From contig JAKSZT010053769.1 of the NCBI GenBank assembly GCA_026826555.1, forward strand, positions 9,470,907 through 9,534,906: a stretch of 64,000 bases of DNA, given 5' to 3'. This stretch comes from Tolypeutes matacus (lineage: Eukaryota > Chordata > Mammalia > Cingulata > Chlamyphoridae). A program made the position numbers and the translations under genes. The notes under the pieces were generated by a model. That model made no database searches and was not told where the DNA came from. It saw only the letters and a list, made by a program, of their open reading frames with translations. Numbering within the stretch: position 1 is the stretch's first letter; each line of letters begins with the position of its first letter. Below, in pieces: positions 34,540 to 46,573 of the stretch.

Positions 34540-34830
34540 TGGACAGGTCCATTCTGAGTCACACATCCTCTTGCTCTTACCTCTTATGTATCTCTCCAGT
34601 CTGTCACCTTCTCTATACAATACAGATATAGATATATATACTGCTGTCACCTTTGTCCACACCACTATCACCTTTCTTTTGGACTTTTACAACCCTCCTA
34701 ATGGCTCTCTGTGTTTGCAGCCCCTTCTCCTATATGCAGCCAGAGTGATCTTCCAAAAATCAAATCTGATCATGTCAGGTTTTTTACTTTAAAACCTTCT
34801 GTGACTCCCCCTACTGCCCAGAGAGGTGGT
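34540..34830 (+). repeat. LINE L2, ORF2 3' portion
   Basis: L2 pattern: 'GACTTTTACAACCCTCCTAA', 'TGCAGCCAGAGTGATCTTCC', 'AAATCTGATCATGTCAGG', 'TTTAAAACCTTCTGTGACTC'. Confidence 0.75.
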
Positions 34831-35490
34831 CTCTAAAGTGAGTGTGTATACTCCAGGAAGCAGGTAAAGGGATTCACTGGAGTATAGAAAGAAAACATTT
34901 GAATTTATATTTTTATTTACTATTTATTTGATACTGTAACATCAATTTTTGTTAAAAAAATTATTTTTTGTATGCTTTATACAATATCTGTACATTATTT
35001 ATATGGAAATATATATGTATTGGGAGGGGAATGAGTTGTCAACTTTTTTTTCCAAAGGTATACATCATTGAAAGTGTTTGGAGACCTAAAAATTTATGCC
35101 CAAGTTCTTTGGAATTATTCAGAAGGCCTTTTTGATATTAATCAAACCACTTTAGGGATATTATGTCCTTAGCGCTAGCTGCACAGAAAACCATAAACTC
35201 GAAGCCTTTAAATCTTCATGCATTTACAAATGCTTCTCACATAGGATACATTCCTTAATCATCACCTGATAAACCCAGCTCCTCCTTTAACACCTAACTC
35301 TCCTGCTCCCTGCAGCCTCTGGCTCTTCTCCACCGTCCTACTCAGGAACATCCTAATCTCCCGAGTGCTACTTTAGCAGTACCGTATTCATTTGTTTACA
35401 TCTTTTCTTTTTCCTTCACCACACTGTGAGGGGTGTGTGTGTGTGTTGTGCATGTGCATACTGGAGTTACACCTATAGGGCACATGATAC
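34831..35490. other. AT-rich unique stretch with a (GT)n run
   Basis: AT-rich at 34890-35010. A short GT repeat sits at about 35434-35450. Nothing else recognised. Confidence 0.4.
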
Positions 35491-35494
35491 ATCT

Positions 35495-35800
35495 TTCTGT
35501 GTCTTTAAGTACCTCCTCAATGCTGGACACTGTGCTAAATCCTGTATAGGCATTTCGATCCATCCTCGCCCTCAGGGTGACCACACGTGCTGGTTTGCCT
35601 GGGACTTTCCTGAGTTTAGCTCTGGAAGTCCTAATCCCAGGAAACTGCTCTGTTCCAGGCAAACTGGGAAGGATGACAAACCTACACAATGACCCCATGG
35701 AGTAGATATGGTGGCCCCATTATATAGATGAGAAAACTAAGGTAAAAACATACAGCTAATCTCACAAAGCTAATTGGTGGTGGGGCCTGCCTGGGTCTCT
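35495..35800 (-). repeat. MIR-like SINE split by another old repeat
   Basis: A MIR start 'CTCAATGCTGGACACTGTGC' and a MIR end 'AGATGAGAAAACTAAGGTAA' are separated by about 130 bases. That middle part carries the near-palindromic 'CTGGTTTGCCTGGGACTTTC' ... 'CTGTTCCAGGCAAACTGGGA', typical of a small DNA transposon. Confidence 0.55.
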
Positions 35801-36019
35801 CAGAAAAATCAATGCTATTTCCATCACACTATACTGCTTGTTCGTAGACAGGGACCACGTATTATTTGGCCTTTCATCTCCATGTCTGTCATGATTTCTG
35901 TCATCTGTTATATATTTGCTGAATAAATGAATGGATGAAGTTACCAATAAAGAATGAAAACAGTTATTACATGGTAACATTGTTGAACTAACCAAGCCTT
36001 GTCTCTTCCTGTGACTCTG

Positions 36020-36140
36020 ATAATGTTAGAACATTGAGCCCAGAGAGGATAAATGATTTGCCCGAGGCCACACCCAGAGAAGATGGAGAAGAAGGGACCA
36101 GAGCCCAGCATCCTCTACTTCTGGGTCCATTCTTCTACTG
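36020..36140 (-). repeat. MIR SINE
   Basis: 'CCCAGAGAGGATAAATGATT', 'TGCCCGAGGCCACACCCAGA' and 'GACCAGAGCCCAGCATCC' match reverse MIR. Confidence 0.65.
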
Positions 36141-37635
36141 CACTGAACGAAAACCACAGGGCAAAAGAAATGGTGAGAAGATACTGGGCTCCTTTTCAAT
36201 TTCTACCTGAGGCTTCTAAGAAGCTCTGAATTGGCAAACCCTAATATTGGGAACTTATTTTCTTAAAAGAAATGAAAAATAACCCTGCCACAAAGGAGTG
36301 ACCTCCATGTAGGAAGGCTTTATACAGGAACATGGATTACAAAAATGACCCATTTGTCATCCAGAGGGAGCCTTTTTTCTTATCACCCCTCCCCACCCCC
36401 ACCCCAGCCCATCCCAGCCAACTGGGAACAGTAAAGCTCGGGTCCAAACCAACCGGGCAACTCCAAAATGCCAGGACTGTTTGGAGACAAAGTGGCCAGG
36501 CACTGCTGGCCAGAGAAGGGACAATGCCCCCTGCCTGGGCTGCTCTGAAATGCCTATTTATCTCCATTTTAATCTAAGTCTCTTGGCTTCCGGGCCCTGT
36601 TTGTGCTTTGTCCCCAGCCCTTGTTGACTGATTTGATTCTGAGGGAGGCTCAACCTAGGCACAGGAAAATGTTAATGCATAATGGAAAACAGGGCATCTC
36701 TGGGGCCAAGGGCTTGCCCTGCATCTTGTGCCTGTCCCCTGGCCTTAGCAGAAAAGCGTGGGCTCCAAACCCCACTCCAGCCAAAGGACAAAGGAGCCCA
36801 AGGGCAAACATCGGGACCAATATGAGTGACTAAAGGATGGAAAGCTGCTGACTTTTCCTTCTGGATTTGCCTACAAAGCTTTTTCATGGGAAAAAAGGGA
36901 GGAGGGAAGGAAACAAAGCTTCGTCTGATACAATCTTTGTAACCCTCTTGCTCACCAGGCAGGCAAGACCACTCCTGGGCACTTCCCTATAATGATTGGA
37001 GAAGAAGGGTCGTTCAGCTATTGTTGTGAGGGTCAGGGAAAATCTTAGCCCTCACAGGATCTGAGAACAGCCCAGGGATTAGCCCTGGTAGGATGTTGGG
37101 GCTACAACAGAGAGGTGAAAGTCGGGGAGAGGCAAGAGCACTCATCAGCCCTAATCAGCAAGAGTGTAGCTTCTGTGCATGGCTTAGCTAAGGTCTCCCA
37201 CCATCTCCTCTGAACTGTGGATGGTGTTAGGGAGCCACACGGAAAACTGTGTTATGGGTGGTCCTAGGACCCTTGGACTGACTGTGCTGGATCAGACCTC
37301 AGGCGTGGCTTACCTGGGTCCTGCTCTGGGGATGTGAACTCGGATTTGCTTTAACAATAAGCACCCAGGAATGTGGGGGGATTGCTGCCAGTTACTTGGC
37401 CAGGCAGACACCCAAACGCTGGGCAGCACCAGAAGGGACCTCCCTTGCCTCACCACCAGCTCCACAAGAAACCCCCTCTAATCAGGCAGGGTCACCAATG
37501 TCTCCACCTCCCCATCTTCACCAGCATGTAAAACCCACAGAGCTCCCCTCACCGAGTCTCCACGTGGCAGTAGCATCACTGCCTAGCAGACTGTGTCCTT
37601 TACCTGGTCTGCATTATCACAGCTCTTCCAACAAC
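36141..37635. other. Unique intergenic sequence, GC-moderate
   Basis: Several short frames, none with domains or splice context. No repeat recognised. Confidence 0.4.
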
Positions 37636-37639
37636 CATG

Positions 37640-38230
37640 CGTGAACCTACCACGTGCCTGGCTTTATGATGAACACTGACAAATCAACGGTAAAAAAGAC
37701 AGCCTTCTCTCTCAAGGGACGTCTAGGGTTGTGGAGTGGGGTGGGGATGGGGACCAGGTCACAGGCTGCTACTTTATTGGCTGGGGTTTAAAACCTGGTC
37801 CAAGGGGAGCACATAATGGAGGGGAACCCAGCCCATGCTAGAGGGACCAGAAAATGTTTTCTGGAGGTGCTGCAAGCTGAGAAAGTAGGAAGAGTTACTT
37901 AAGGAAGTAACAAGTAAGTAAGGGTTTAGAGTTATTTAAGTGGAGGCGACCCATGCAGGAGAAGCTCCCATCCACCAGACTGAAAGCTCCAAGAGGATGG
38001 AAACAGGAGTCTCATTCATGGTTGTTAGCAGGTTTCACACAGCGCCACCTAGTGCATTGTTGGGGGAATGCATCCAGAGGCCAGGCAGTGAGAGTGCTAG
38101 TGCTGGAGAGGAGCATGGAAGTCTTCCCAGGCGTGGGGACGGGGCAGGGAGCAGTACCAAGAAGTAAGGCTGGAGAAGGAAGCAGGAGTCAGATTTGAAA
38201 GTACCTGGTACGCCATGTTTGGGGATTTTC
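37640..38230 (+). repeat. Ancient interspersed repeat, family not assigned (copy 2)
   Basis: It starts 'CCACGTGCCTGGCTTTATGA' and 'AAAAAGACAGCCTTCTCTCT'. It includes 'TACCTGGTACGCCATGTTTG' and 'TTTTCACTTTATCCTGAGGG'. The order continues into what is seen at 20540 and 42070, so these look like pieces of one consensus. Confidence 0.5.
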
Positions 38231-38249
38231 ACTTTATCCTGAGGGCCAA

Positions 38250-38305
38250 TGCGTGAGTGTGTGTATGCATGTGTGAGTGTACGGTGAGCATGTGTGTACT
38301 GACAC
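38250..38305 (+). repeat. GT-rich simple repeat
   Basis: Imperfect TGTG/GAGTGT units following copy 2 of the unassigned repeat. Confidence 0.7.
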
Positions 38306-39425
38306 TGAAGACTTACCTGGCCCATCCAACTCTGGCCCTTCATCTTCTCTATCCCCTTAGAAGACTGCAGATTGCAATGCCTGACCTTATGTACTAGCCT
38401 CGGCAATTCTTTGTTCAGCCCCGTTCTACAGCTTTGCTTTATATATATATTTTTAAATGCTCTGCCTCATACTGTAAAAACAGAGAACAATAATCCACTT
38501 GGCCATGCCCCAGTAAAGCAGGGTAGCAAAGCCATTGCCTCACCATTCTGACACAGGCTTCTAACAGTGCTCCATTGTGTCATTTGGTTTAACTAGGTCC
38601 CTCAAGATCCTGCATGTCAGACTTAAAACTGAATAGGATCACTACATGGCCACCAGATGTCACCAAAGCCTCAAGTTTGGTCATGATGGCAGCAAAGGCT
38701 TCATTCATTCAACAAATATTATTAATAAATAAGCATTAAATGTGCTCTGAGTGCTGTGCTGAGCCCTTTGTAGATCAAAAATCCTTTCTTGCAGGATTGT
38801 TTTGAGGATAAAAGAAGGTAACATATAAAAGTAATGGGTTATCTTAAAAGTTCTTTCCAGGAAAGGTAAGTCTATCTCTAGTTTTGCAATGTAAACTTTG
38901 AGGGTTGATTTTGAGGGCTTATGACTTAATATGAATTAGTAATTCATTTTCCTGCTTTTCTTCCAGGAAGGAAATCCAGAATGAGAAGGCAGCCTCTGAA
39001 CAAATCCCTTAAGTCAAATTGTACAGATTCAATTGGTTGATAGAGGAAGAATATCAAGAACCTCAGCTGGTGGCCCCACAAGATGACTTGCTGCCCAAGG
39101 GATGGTATATGTTTGGTGGAAATTGGAAGGGTTCCATGATCCAAAGTTGCTTCACATGGCCCTGCTGGTAATGCTTGGAGCATGGACCTAGAGGTTTGAA
39201 GTATTGCTATTTAGCTTTAGTCAACCAAAAGCATGTACGCATACTTCACAATGCAGCTCATAGAGTACTTGGACTCTGGTGAAAATCCAGGAAATGGGTG
39301 GGATTGAAGTTCCTTCCACTGTATCCAACATATAAACCAAACCTGGTACAAATGAACTACTTTTGGTTCCAATCCAAGTCTGATGGGCATCTCAAACATA
39401 ATGCATCTCAAACTGCACTTCTGAT
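38306..39425. other. Unique sequence with one L2/MIR-type end
   Basis: At 38700-38775 'TTCATTCATTCAACAAATAT' and 'GAGTGCTGTGCTGAGCCC' indicate a reverse L2 or MIR end. Otherwise nothing recognised. Confidence 0.45.
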
Positions 39426-39429
39426 ATTC

Positions 39430-40250
39430 TTCTCCAAGCCTTCTAGCCCCAAGGTTTTTTTCATCCCAGTTAGTTGCAACTCCATCATTCTAGTGGCTCA
39501 AGCCATTAAAACCCTTGGATACAAACTTTGATCCTCTCTTTCCCATATCCTATTCATCAGCAAATGCTAACAGAACTACCTCCAAACTATATCCAGAATT
39601 ATTCTACACCTGCCACTTCACCTCCACTACCAGGCTAAATGCACCATTGTATCTTGCTTGGATTATTACAAGAACTTCCTAATTGATTTCCTTGCCTGTC
39701 TTTGGTCTTTTACAACTCAGCAGTCTGTGTGAGTGATCCCATTCAACACATGTCAAATCACGTCATTTTCTGCTTAGAACCTTCCACTGATTTGTCACAT
39801 GACTTAGAGTAAACATCAAGGCTCTCGGTGGTCCAGCTCCTTCCTAGCTCGGGCCTTCTCTACTCTTCTCCCTCTTGCTCACTGGACTGCAGCCACACCA
39901 GCCTTCTGGTTGGTCCTTAAAACTCCAGGCACACCCTCAGGACCTTTGCAGTTTTCCCTCTGAAATGCTTTTGCCCCAGCGATCTCCATGGCTGGCTCCT
40001 TCACTGCCCCCAGTTCTCAGTAAGACCATCCCTGTTCACCCCATCCAAAATTCCACCCATCCTTCCTGTCATCACCTCACAGCTCTAACTTTTTTTCTCC
40101 TTAGAACCTGTCACCACCTAATATATTACATATTTTACTTACTGATCTTGTTTACTGTCTACCCCCAAAAGGAACAGAGCTCCGTGAAGAAAGGGATCTC
40201 TCTTGTGTTTATGGCTCTTTCTGCAGGAACTAGAATGTTTCCTGGCACCT
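39430..40250 (+). repeat. LINE L2, about 0.8 kb of ORF2 and 3' UTR
   Basis: One of the longest L2 remnants here. Typical blocks are 'CTTGGATACAAACTTTGATC', 'AATCACGTCATTTTCTGCTT', 'GGTCCAGCTCCTTCCTAGCT', 'CTCAGGACCTTTGCAGTTTT' and the tail 'GTGAAGAAAGGGATCTCTCT'. A 159-codon frame at 39875 lies inside and is a relic. Confidence 0.82.
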
Positions 40251-40329
40251 GGTGTACAAAGGACTCTCACATACAGTGTCCATTTCGCTCTCACAACTGC
40301 CGGGTGCCAAAGATGATGCTATTATTTTT

Positions 40330-40560
40330 GTTTATTATTATTAAGAGAACTTAATAATTTACTGAGTGCTTATTCTATATCAGGCATTGTGTTAAGTGCT
40401 TTACATGCATCACCCTATTTTATTTCTCACAACAACCCTGGAGATAAAGAGCATTTTAACCCCGCTTTTAGGAGGTAAAGAAACAGCCGCTAAGGGCAAG
40501 TTCCCCTAGTTGAAACTGAGCCTGACTGGAACCTAGCCATATGCCCCACAGGCTACAGCA
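40330..40560 (-). repeat. MIR SINE, near full length
   Basis: Reverse MIR: 'TACTGAGTGCTTATTCTATA', 'TCAGGCATTGTGTTAAGTGC', 'CACAACAACCCTGGAGATAA', then the core around 'GAGGTAAAGAAACAGCCGCT'. Confidence 0.8.
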
Positions 40561-41576
40561 GTGCCCTCACCCTGCCCCTATCAGCCCTGGCCGCAGGAGG
40601 CCAAACAGTGCCCAGAGGAACATGCTTTGCGACATCGGATAGGGATGCTCTCTATGATGGGGCTGTACAGGGTGGGCTTTAGTGGCAGATGAGGAAGGTG
40701 GTCTGGGACACAGAGAAGAGGCTGGTCAGACCCATGGAGCCTGGGAGATAAGGCAGGGTGAGGAGAAAGGCGGGAGGCGGGATAAAGTGACGGCAGAGCC
40801 CCTACCTTTTGCAAGGCAGCAGCCGGCTTGGTCCTCAGAAGCAGGACTTGCATGCTGGTTCCAGGGGCCTTATTTATCTCTCTGTTGCAGGCATTCATTT
40901 GTTCCTGGTAGGACTGTGGAGTCAGCCTCTGGGCACTGGTCAGGGAAGGGGCAAAGGGTTCCCTTCCGGCCTCCTCCCACTACCTTTTCCCTTCCAACTC
41001 CTGAGGCCTATTCCAGGTCAACTGAATACAAAGGAGCATGAAAAGCTCTTATTTCCTCTATCAGACTAGTCGCTTCTGAGAAAGAGAGAGACAGAGAGGA
41101 AGATAGCCTAATTAGCTCTTGCAGTCACAGATTTCCACTAGCTTTCTTAACAGCCAGGGCTGAAAAGGTCTGAAAGTTCTTCTGGCACAGCCCTCTCTGA
41201 TGACTCAATTGCCCACAAAACCAGCTAGTTGGTTTTAGGTGCTGTTTGCACTTCTCTGATAGGGAAGAACTTGTTATCCTTAAGGCCTCTGTTATCCTTT
41301 GTTAGAGGCCCCCCACCCCATATATAAACACTCATATCAATATGGCCTTAAAAGATTTCATATCTTGAATGTAGCAAACAAGCCTCAATACACTTGTTTG
41401 TTTAGCGAACGTTTGGTGCACGCTATTTTGAACAAGCATTTTTTAATTGGTAGAGATCAACTGATCTCTACATGAAAAATATCAGTTTAAAGGGAGTACT
41501 TAATTACTAGTCTCCTGGGGGCATCTGCCCAATCTGTTTGGCCCTGGACAGGTGAGTAGAGGCCAAAATGTGAATA
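40561..41576. other. Unique intergenic sequence
   Basis: Overlapping frames of 105-119 codons on both strands at 40581-41069 lack domains. No repeat recognised. Confidence 0.4.
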
Positions 41577-41581
41577 CTTTG

Positions 41582-42058
41582 TGGTTTTTAGTTTGCCAAA
41601 AGCTGCCCCCAAATACATGCCAGAAATGGGATGGCTTTTACATTGGGGATTTATTAGGTTGCAAACTTACAGTTCTGAGGCCATGAAAATGTCGAACCAA
41701 GGTATCATTAGGAGATGCCATCTCATTGAAGACCAGCACATGGCGGCGCCTCCTTTCTCCTCCAGGTCTGTTGCTTCAGCTGCTGGCTTCTTCTTTCCCG
41801 AGTTCCACTGGCTGCAGCTTCTTGCCCTAGTGGCATTCTCTCTGCTCCTGTGGCTTTCTCTGTCCCTGCAGTCTTGTTTTCTGTGTATTCATCCCATTTA
41901 TAAAGGACTCCAGTAAAAGGATTATGAGCCACCCTGGGCTATTCCTTACCAAAGTAATCTCATCAAAGGGTCCCACCTACAATAGGTTCACACCCACAGG
42001 AATGGATTAGTTTAAGAATATAATTTTCCAGTGTCAACAAAAGACTCAAACGACCACA
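41582..42058 (-). mobile_element. Solo LTR, MaLR/ERVL-like family A (second copy)
   Basis: Reverse orientation. Ends TG...CA, with flanks CTTTG (41577-41581) and CCTTG (42059-42063), a one-mismatch 5-base duplication. Reverse-complement blocks match 25651-26152: the 'CACCTACAATAGGTTCACAC' segment, 'CCATTTATAAAGGACTCCAG' and 'AGTTTGCCAAAAGCTGCC'. It has no internal genes. Confidence 0.8.
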
Positions 42059-42069
42059 CCTTGTAAGCA

Positions 42070-42440
42070 ACTGAGATGTGGTCCCATAGCCTAGAAGGAG
42101 CTACCAAAGGATTTTGAGCTGGAGGGAAACATGACCCGATTTGTATTTTATGAAAAATAAATTGACAAAAATGTGGAGATTACACTGGGGCAATTCATAC
42201 TAGAGGGAGAGAGACTAGATAGAAGGTTACTGTAATGAATCAAGCAAGTACCAAGGGACCAAACTCAGGCAGGGGGTTGGGCAGGAAGAAGGGGCAGCTA
42301 TTGGACAGCTTGATGGCCAAGGTATGTTGGAGGTGAGGAGTCAAGATGGTTTCCATGTTCAGACTTGGCCGGGTGGTGGAATCACTCACCATAGGAGGCT
42401 TTCCTGGAGAAAGGGCCGGAAGAGTAATGAGACCCCAGAG
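42070..42440 (+). repeat. Ancient interspersed repeat, family not assigned (copy 3)
   Basis: 'AGGATTTTGAGCTGGAGGGA', 'AACATGACCCGATTTGTATT', 'GATAGAAGGTTACTGTAATG' and 'GTGAGGAGTCAAGATGGTTT' parallel copy 1 and extend past its end. The first part of a 199-codon chance frame falls here. Confidence 0.5.
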
Positions 42441-44325
42441 AACCACTGTCCCTACTGTGCTTGGGATAGATCCTGCCATTGTCTCAAGTCTCCCATGTGG
42501 GCTGGTTGCTTTTGAGACTTCAATCTCTCTGCTTCCTTTTTTATCAAGACTCCAGGAACAAGGTGACAGCTACAGGGTTTTCTCCCAAGGAGATGACTTT
42601 CACTCAAGCTCCAACAAGAAATTACAGACTCTGACCACACACAGACAACTTGGGCACATCTGTGAACAGGAAAGGGGCACTCTGGTTTGCAGGATCCGAT
42701 ACTTGTCCCTCCTTGCCCCTGGTATCTCTGGGCAAGCAAGTCTCCAAGGCTGTGACTGCCTTAAGTGGTCTTCCTGGGAGAAGAAAAGTCCAGTCAGAAG
42801 TGAGTGCCCTGGCTTTTTCACCCTCCTCACCTCTGTGTTGAACACCTGGAGTGTTAGAAACACAGTCATATTGGGGGAAATCTTGTTCTTCTCTTCCTGG
42901 AGAAAATTGCAAGACATGTTGAGATCTTCCACATGGGGTGGGTAAAAACGTGGGGAAGTAAATGGTGGCATGGTGTAGTCAGGCAGGAGGGAGGGCTTGG
43001 AATAGTCCCACCCTCCCCCTGCCCTGGTTCACCTTAGCATATAAATGCCCTCATCTCCAGACCAGGGTGAGGGCGATAGACTCAGGAGGTGGCTGCAGGG
43101 GCTGGCTGCAGACCTAGCGAGGGGATGGTTGTGGCAAGAAGAAACATGACCCTGTGGCAGAAATGCCCTTACCAATAACCCTGGGGAACCCTAATCCAGC
43201 CCTTGGAAGACCCCCTAACCCCCACCCAGGTCTCAGGGAAGCCATCTGTAATTAGGAGCTACAGTAGGGCCAAGGAGCAGGCCTGGTTCCTCCCTAGCAA
43301 ATACCGAGTCACTGAAAGAGCAAATGGGGAGCGGTGACTTGACCCAGCTCCGAGTGTGTGGCTGGAGCAGGGCTTTCAGCTTGGGATCCCCAGGAGCTAC
43401 GTGAACGCAGGGGCCAGGCACTACCACAGTCCTGGGACTACAGGTGTCTGCACAGTATGTCTGTCCTCCTTATTCGGTGTACCTTTCTTGTGCTTGGAAA
43501 GGGAACAACTGCTTCTCTGTCTAGATGAGAGAAATCAGCAGCGGATCTATTTTATTAAAGAACATTAGCAAATCTAAACCCTTAGTAATCTCATTTGTTT
43601 AAAGTAGTGAATGGAAAGTAAATACACCAATTGCTGCATTGGGGACCCAGAAGACCTCAAAGAATTGGACCTGATTTGTAGCTCACATTCCCTGAAACAG
43701 GATTCTGTAGCTAGCGTGCCAGGCCATGATGGGGCAGTAGCATCTCAAGGTCTGCTAAATTGAACAAGAATTGGCCTCAGAGTTTAAGAGAGCCTCACGT
43801 TAAGCCACAGTTCATCTTCCCAGTACCAGCAATCCCAATCCTAATGGAAGGAAATCCTGAAGTATCCTTAGCAAGGGGAATTCCTCTATCCTATCCTCTC
43901 TCCTTCCAAAGCTGGAGCCTAGGGCTTGCGGTGCTCCCTTCATCTCTTCCATTGCTCCAGATAGGAAGACCTTGTATTATCAGCCCCCAGGAATGAAGTA
44001 ATTATGGGGCCAGGAACAAAGGTAAAGCTTAGTGTCCTCCTCTCTCACCCTGCTCCCCCCACCCCTCACCCCCTGTCTGTCTTAAGGCAATGTCCCCTGT
44101 GGCCCTCACTGCCCAATTCCTCTCACTTCACAGAAGTGCCACTTCCTGAAAATCATGTATAGTCTTATCTTTTCCCACATAAAGACAAGCCCTTGTATAG
44201 ATGTGTAGTAATAGATGGTCTTATCCATTATTCCCTCATACTCTGTGCCAAGTACTGTGGAAAATCAAGGCTACTCCCCACACGTGAAATGAGCAAAAGG
44301 ACAGTTTATCAAGAGTTCTGGGAGA
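42441..44325. other. Unique intergenic sequence
   Basis: Holds most of the longest open frame of the window (42346-42945, 199 codons). It begins inside a repeat, has overlapping frames on the other strand and shows no recognisable domain. No gene called. Confidence 0.4.
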
Positions 44326-44329
44326 CTGT

Positions 44330-44740
44330 GTTAGTCAGTGAAGGCTAAATTATGCTGGGGTAACGACCTGCAAATCTCAGTGGATTGTAAAGGCAGTATT
44401 TTATTTCTCACTCAACTTACAGGTCCTTCACAAACTGGAGTTCTTCGTCATGCTGCTTTTACTTCAGGCTGCTGGAGACCCTTTACCTGGAGGCCTGCAG
44501 GTCTCACGGCAGAGGGGACATGGCACCGACAGGCTGCATCGCAAAGCAGCTTAGAAGTGGCGTAGGTCACTTCTTTCCATTTTTCATTGGGCAAACCGAG
44601 ACACTTGGTCATTCCTGAATTCTGTGTAGTGAGATCTATAATCCTCCTGAAATGGCAAATGGCCCAGCCTGACACCAATGGGCAGGATGTACAATCCTCT
44701 TCTAGAAGGGGGGCAGGGAACATCTTGAACAATAATGCAA
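44330..44740 (-). repeat. Ancient LTR- or MER-type repeat, unassigned
   Basis: 'TTAGTCAGTGAAGGCTAAAT' then 'TATGCTGGGGTAACGACC', 'AAATCTCAGTGGATTGTAAA' and 'TTTTATTTCTCACTCAAC' is a familiar old mammalian repeat start. I do not name the family. Confidence 0.5.
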
Positions 44741-44989
44741 TCGACCCTAGTGTATATATGGCTTGTCTCCCCAATTTCCTAGGGTATCGTTGTCACTGCT
44801 CAGCCCCCTCCATTCCACCCAAACCTCTTTCTGTGTCTGGGCCTCTGTTCCAGGAAAGCACAGGGCTTGAAGTGTCTCTCAGTATGTGAGCTGATAAGGA
44901 AGGGAAAGTTCCTGAGCCTACGAGAGTGAGGGTAGGCAGTGACAGTCATTACTGTATTACCCAAATCCCAGAACTTGAGAATACTATGT

Positions 44990-46210
44990 GATTTGCAACA
45001 AAATGCATTTAGTTTCTACAATAATTCAATGACACAATAAGTGATTTAGACTTCTGGGGGTGCTTAGGGTGTAACTTTTTCATTGATTTTTTGAATTCTA
45101 AAAATGTAGTGCCCTATGCTACCAGGACAAAGACTATTTAACACACACACATCCTAGAAAAAGCAAGAAGCTGTGAGGCATTACTAGTATATTTAACATA
45201 GTCTTATATTTGGAAAAGCAGTTTTAGAAAACACTTGAAAATACACGATAACAGTTGCTTATATAAGTTTTAACCTTATATTGCTTGGCCATTTTTACAT
45301 ATAAATTATTGCTTACTAGCTTCGATAAACACACAGCACGGTCATATGTACAGAAGCAGAAAGCATGAAATATGAGAAAGAAAACACTGTTAATGGCAAT
45401 TCTGGTAATTCAACAAAGGTTTCCTATTTACCAGTTCCTATAATGGTGGAAAACTACAAAGTGTAGTCCCTGAGAAGTTAGGTAGACACCCTGATTGCAG
45501 GTTTTCTATCATCTAGTTGTTAATGCAAGCTGATAATGGCACAGCAGTCCTAATTAATGATACGTTAAAAGGCAAGATTCCTTGCTTCAGGTCACTGATT
45601 TCATCCCAGTATTTAATAACAGTGTAATACGAATACAATAAATAGGCTATGCAAATAAATATTACTCTGCTAAAAAATGTTTTAATATATACAGCTTTGT
45701 TTTATACAGTAGTACATTTTCATCTCACTTTTTGGCAATTTTTTAAAAAAAACTTTTTTCCCTACCAGTTTTAAGTACAACTTGCCCACTCACTAACAAG
45801 CAGGCTGAAATTTTAAGGACATGACTTTGAAGCATTTTAAAGCAACCCCATATTGGACAATTGCAGTGGACATGATCTTCCACATTTTAATGTTTTTCCT
45901 AGTTTCTGAGAAGCTTGGATTGGTTATGCCATTTGGGAACAATCATTTTGAGCTCTGAAGTGTATATGATAGCTATGACAAAACCAGGGGCCTGGGGACA
46001 GGGGCAGCAGTGCAAGCCCACCTCCAGGCATCAAAGCTGCCAGCACACTTTCCCATGCAATGTTTCTCCCCGACTCAGGGGCATGTCTGCATTAGTGCAA
46101 CCTCTTCAACCTACCAACCTCAGGATATGGGTTTTTTACCTTATCTGCATGCTTATAAATTCAAAGTGCTCCACCATATCTACTTGTGGGGAGGAGTCCA
46201 GGAAAATGAA
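44990..46210. other. AT-rich unique block downstream of RAPGEF5
   Basis: No repeat family is recognised here. The composition is uniformly AT-rich, with little sign of retroposon tails. This fits either a distal, longer 3' UTR of RAPGEF5 or a conserved non-coding block. The stretch 45420-45620 looks the most complex. Confidence 0.35.
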
Positions 46211-46216
46211 TTTATT
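46211..46216 (-). promoter_or_regulatory. Second candidate polyadenylation signal AATAAA
   Basis: Plus strand TTTATT inside GAATTTATTCTGAAC. On the RAPGEF5 strand it reads AATAAA, about 3.0 kb past the stop codon. Use is unproven. Confidence 0.28.
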
Positions 46217-46567
46217 CTGAACATAATTAATGATACTAGGATCAAATGAATGCATGTCATAATATTCATCACTACAACTATTTGGCAATTATACAGATTA
46301 TAACAAAAAGTGATTTTAAAACCCCATAGCTTTTGGATCATCTGCAAATGTACATGTAAAAAAAAAATCCAAAAAGTTTGCTATTTTGCCTACAGGAACC
46401 TGTGCTCTGCTGCCCTGTGCTAACTTCTCAGCAGGGCTAGTTTGCTGGGCTGCTGCTGAATCCAAAGAGCCATGGACTATCCCAGGGTTGTGCTGGAACA
46501 AAAAGAGCCCACTGAGGAGTGGCCTGTGCACTACCTGCTGGTGAGTTGGCAGGTTACACACGGTTGT

Positions 46568-46573
46568 TTTATT
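46568..46573 (-). promoter_or_regulatory. Candidate polyadenylation signal AATAAA
   Basis: Plus strand TTTATT, which is AATAAA on the RAPGEF5 strand, about 2.6 kb past the stop codon. A second AATAAA follows at 46211-46216. Either could end the transcript. Choice by position only. Confidence 0.3.

Noticed and set aside
39875..40354. 159-codon plus-strand frame
   Set aside because: It lies within an L2 LINE remnant and runs into a reverse MIR, so it is repeat-derived.
42346..42945. Longest open frame in the window (199 codons, plus strand)
   Set aside because: It begins inside an ancient repeat, has no recognisable domain or splice context, and competing frames of 95-123 codons run on the other strand. 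It fits chance in GC-moderate DNA.
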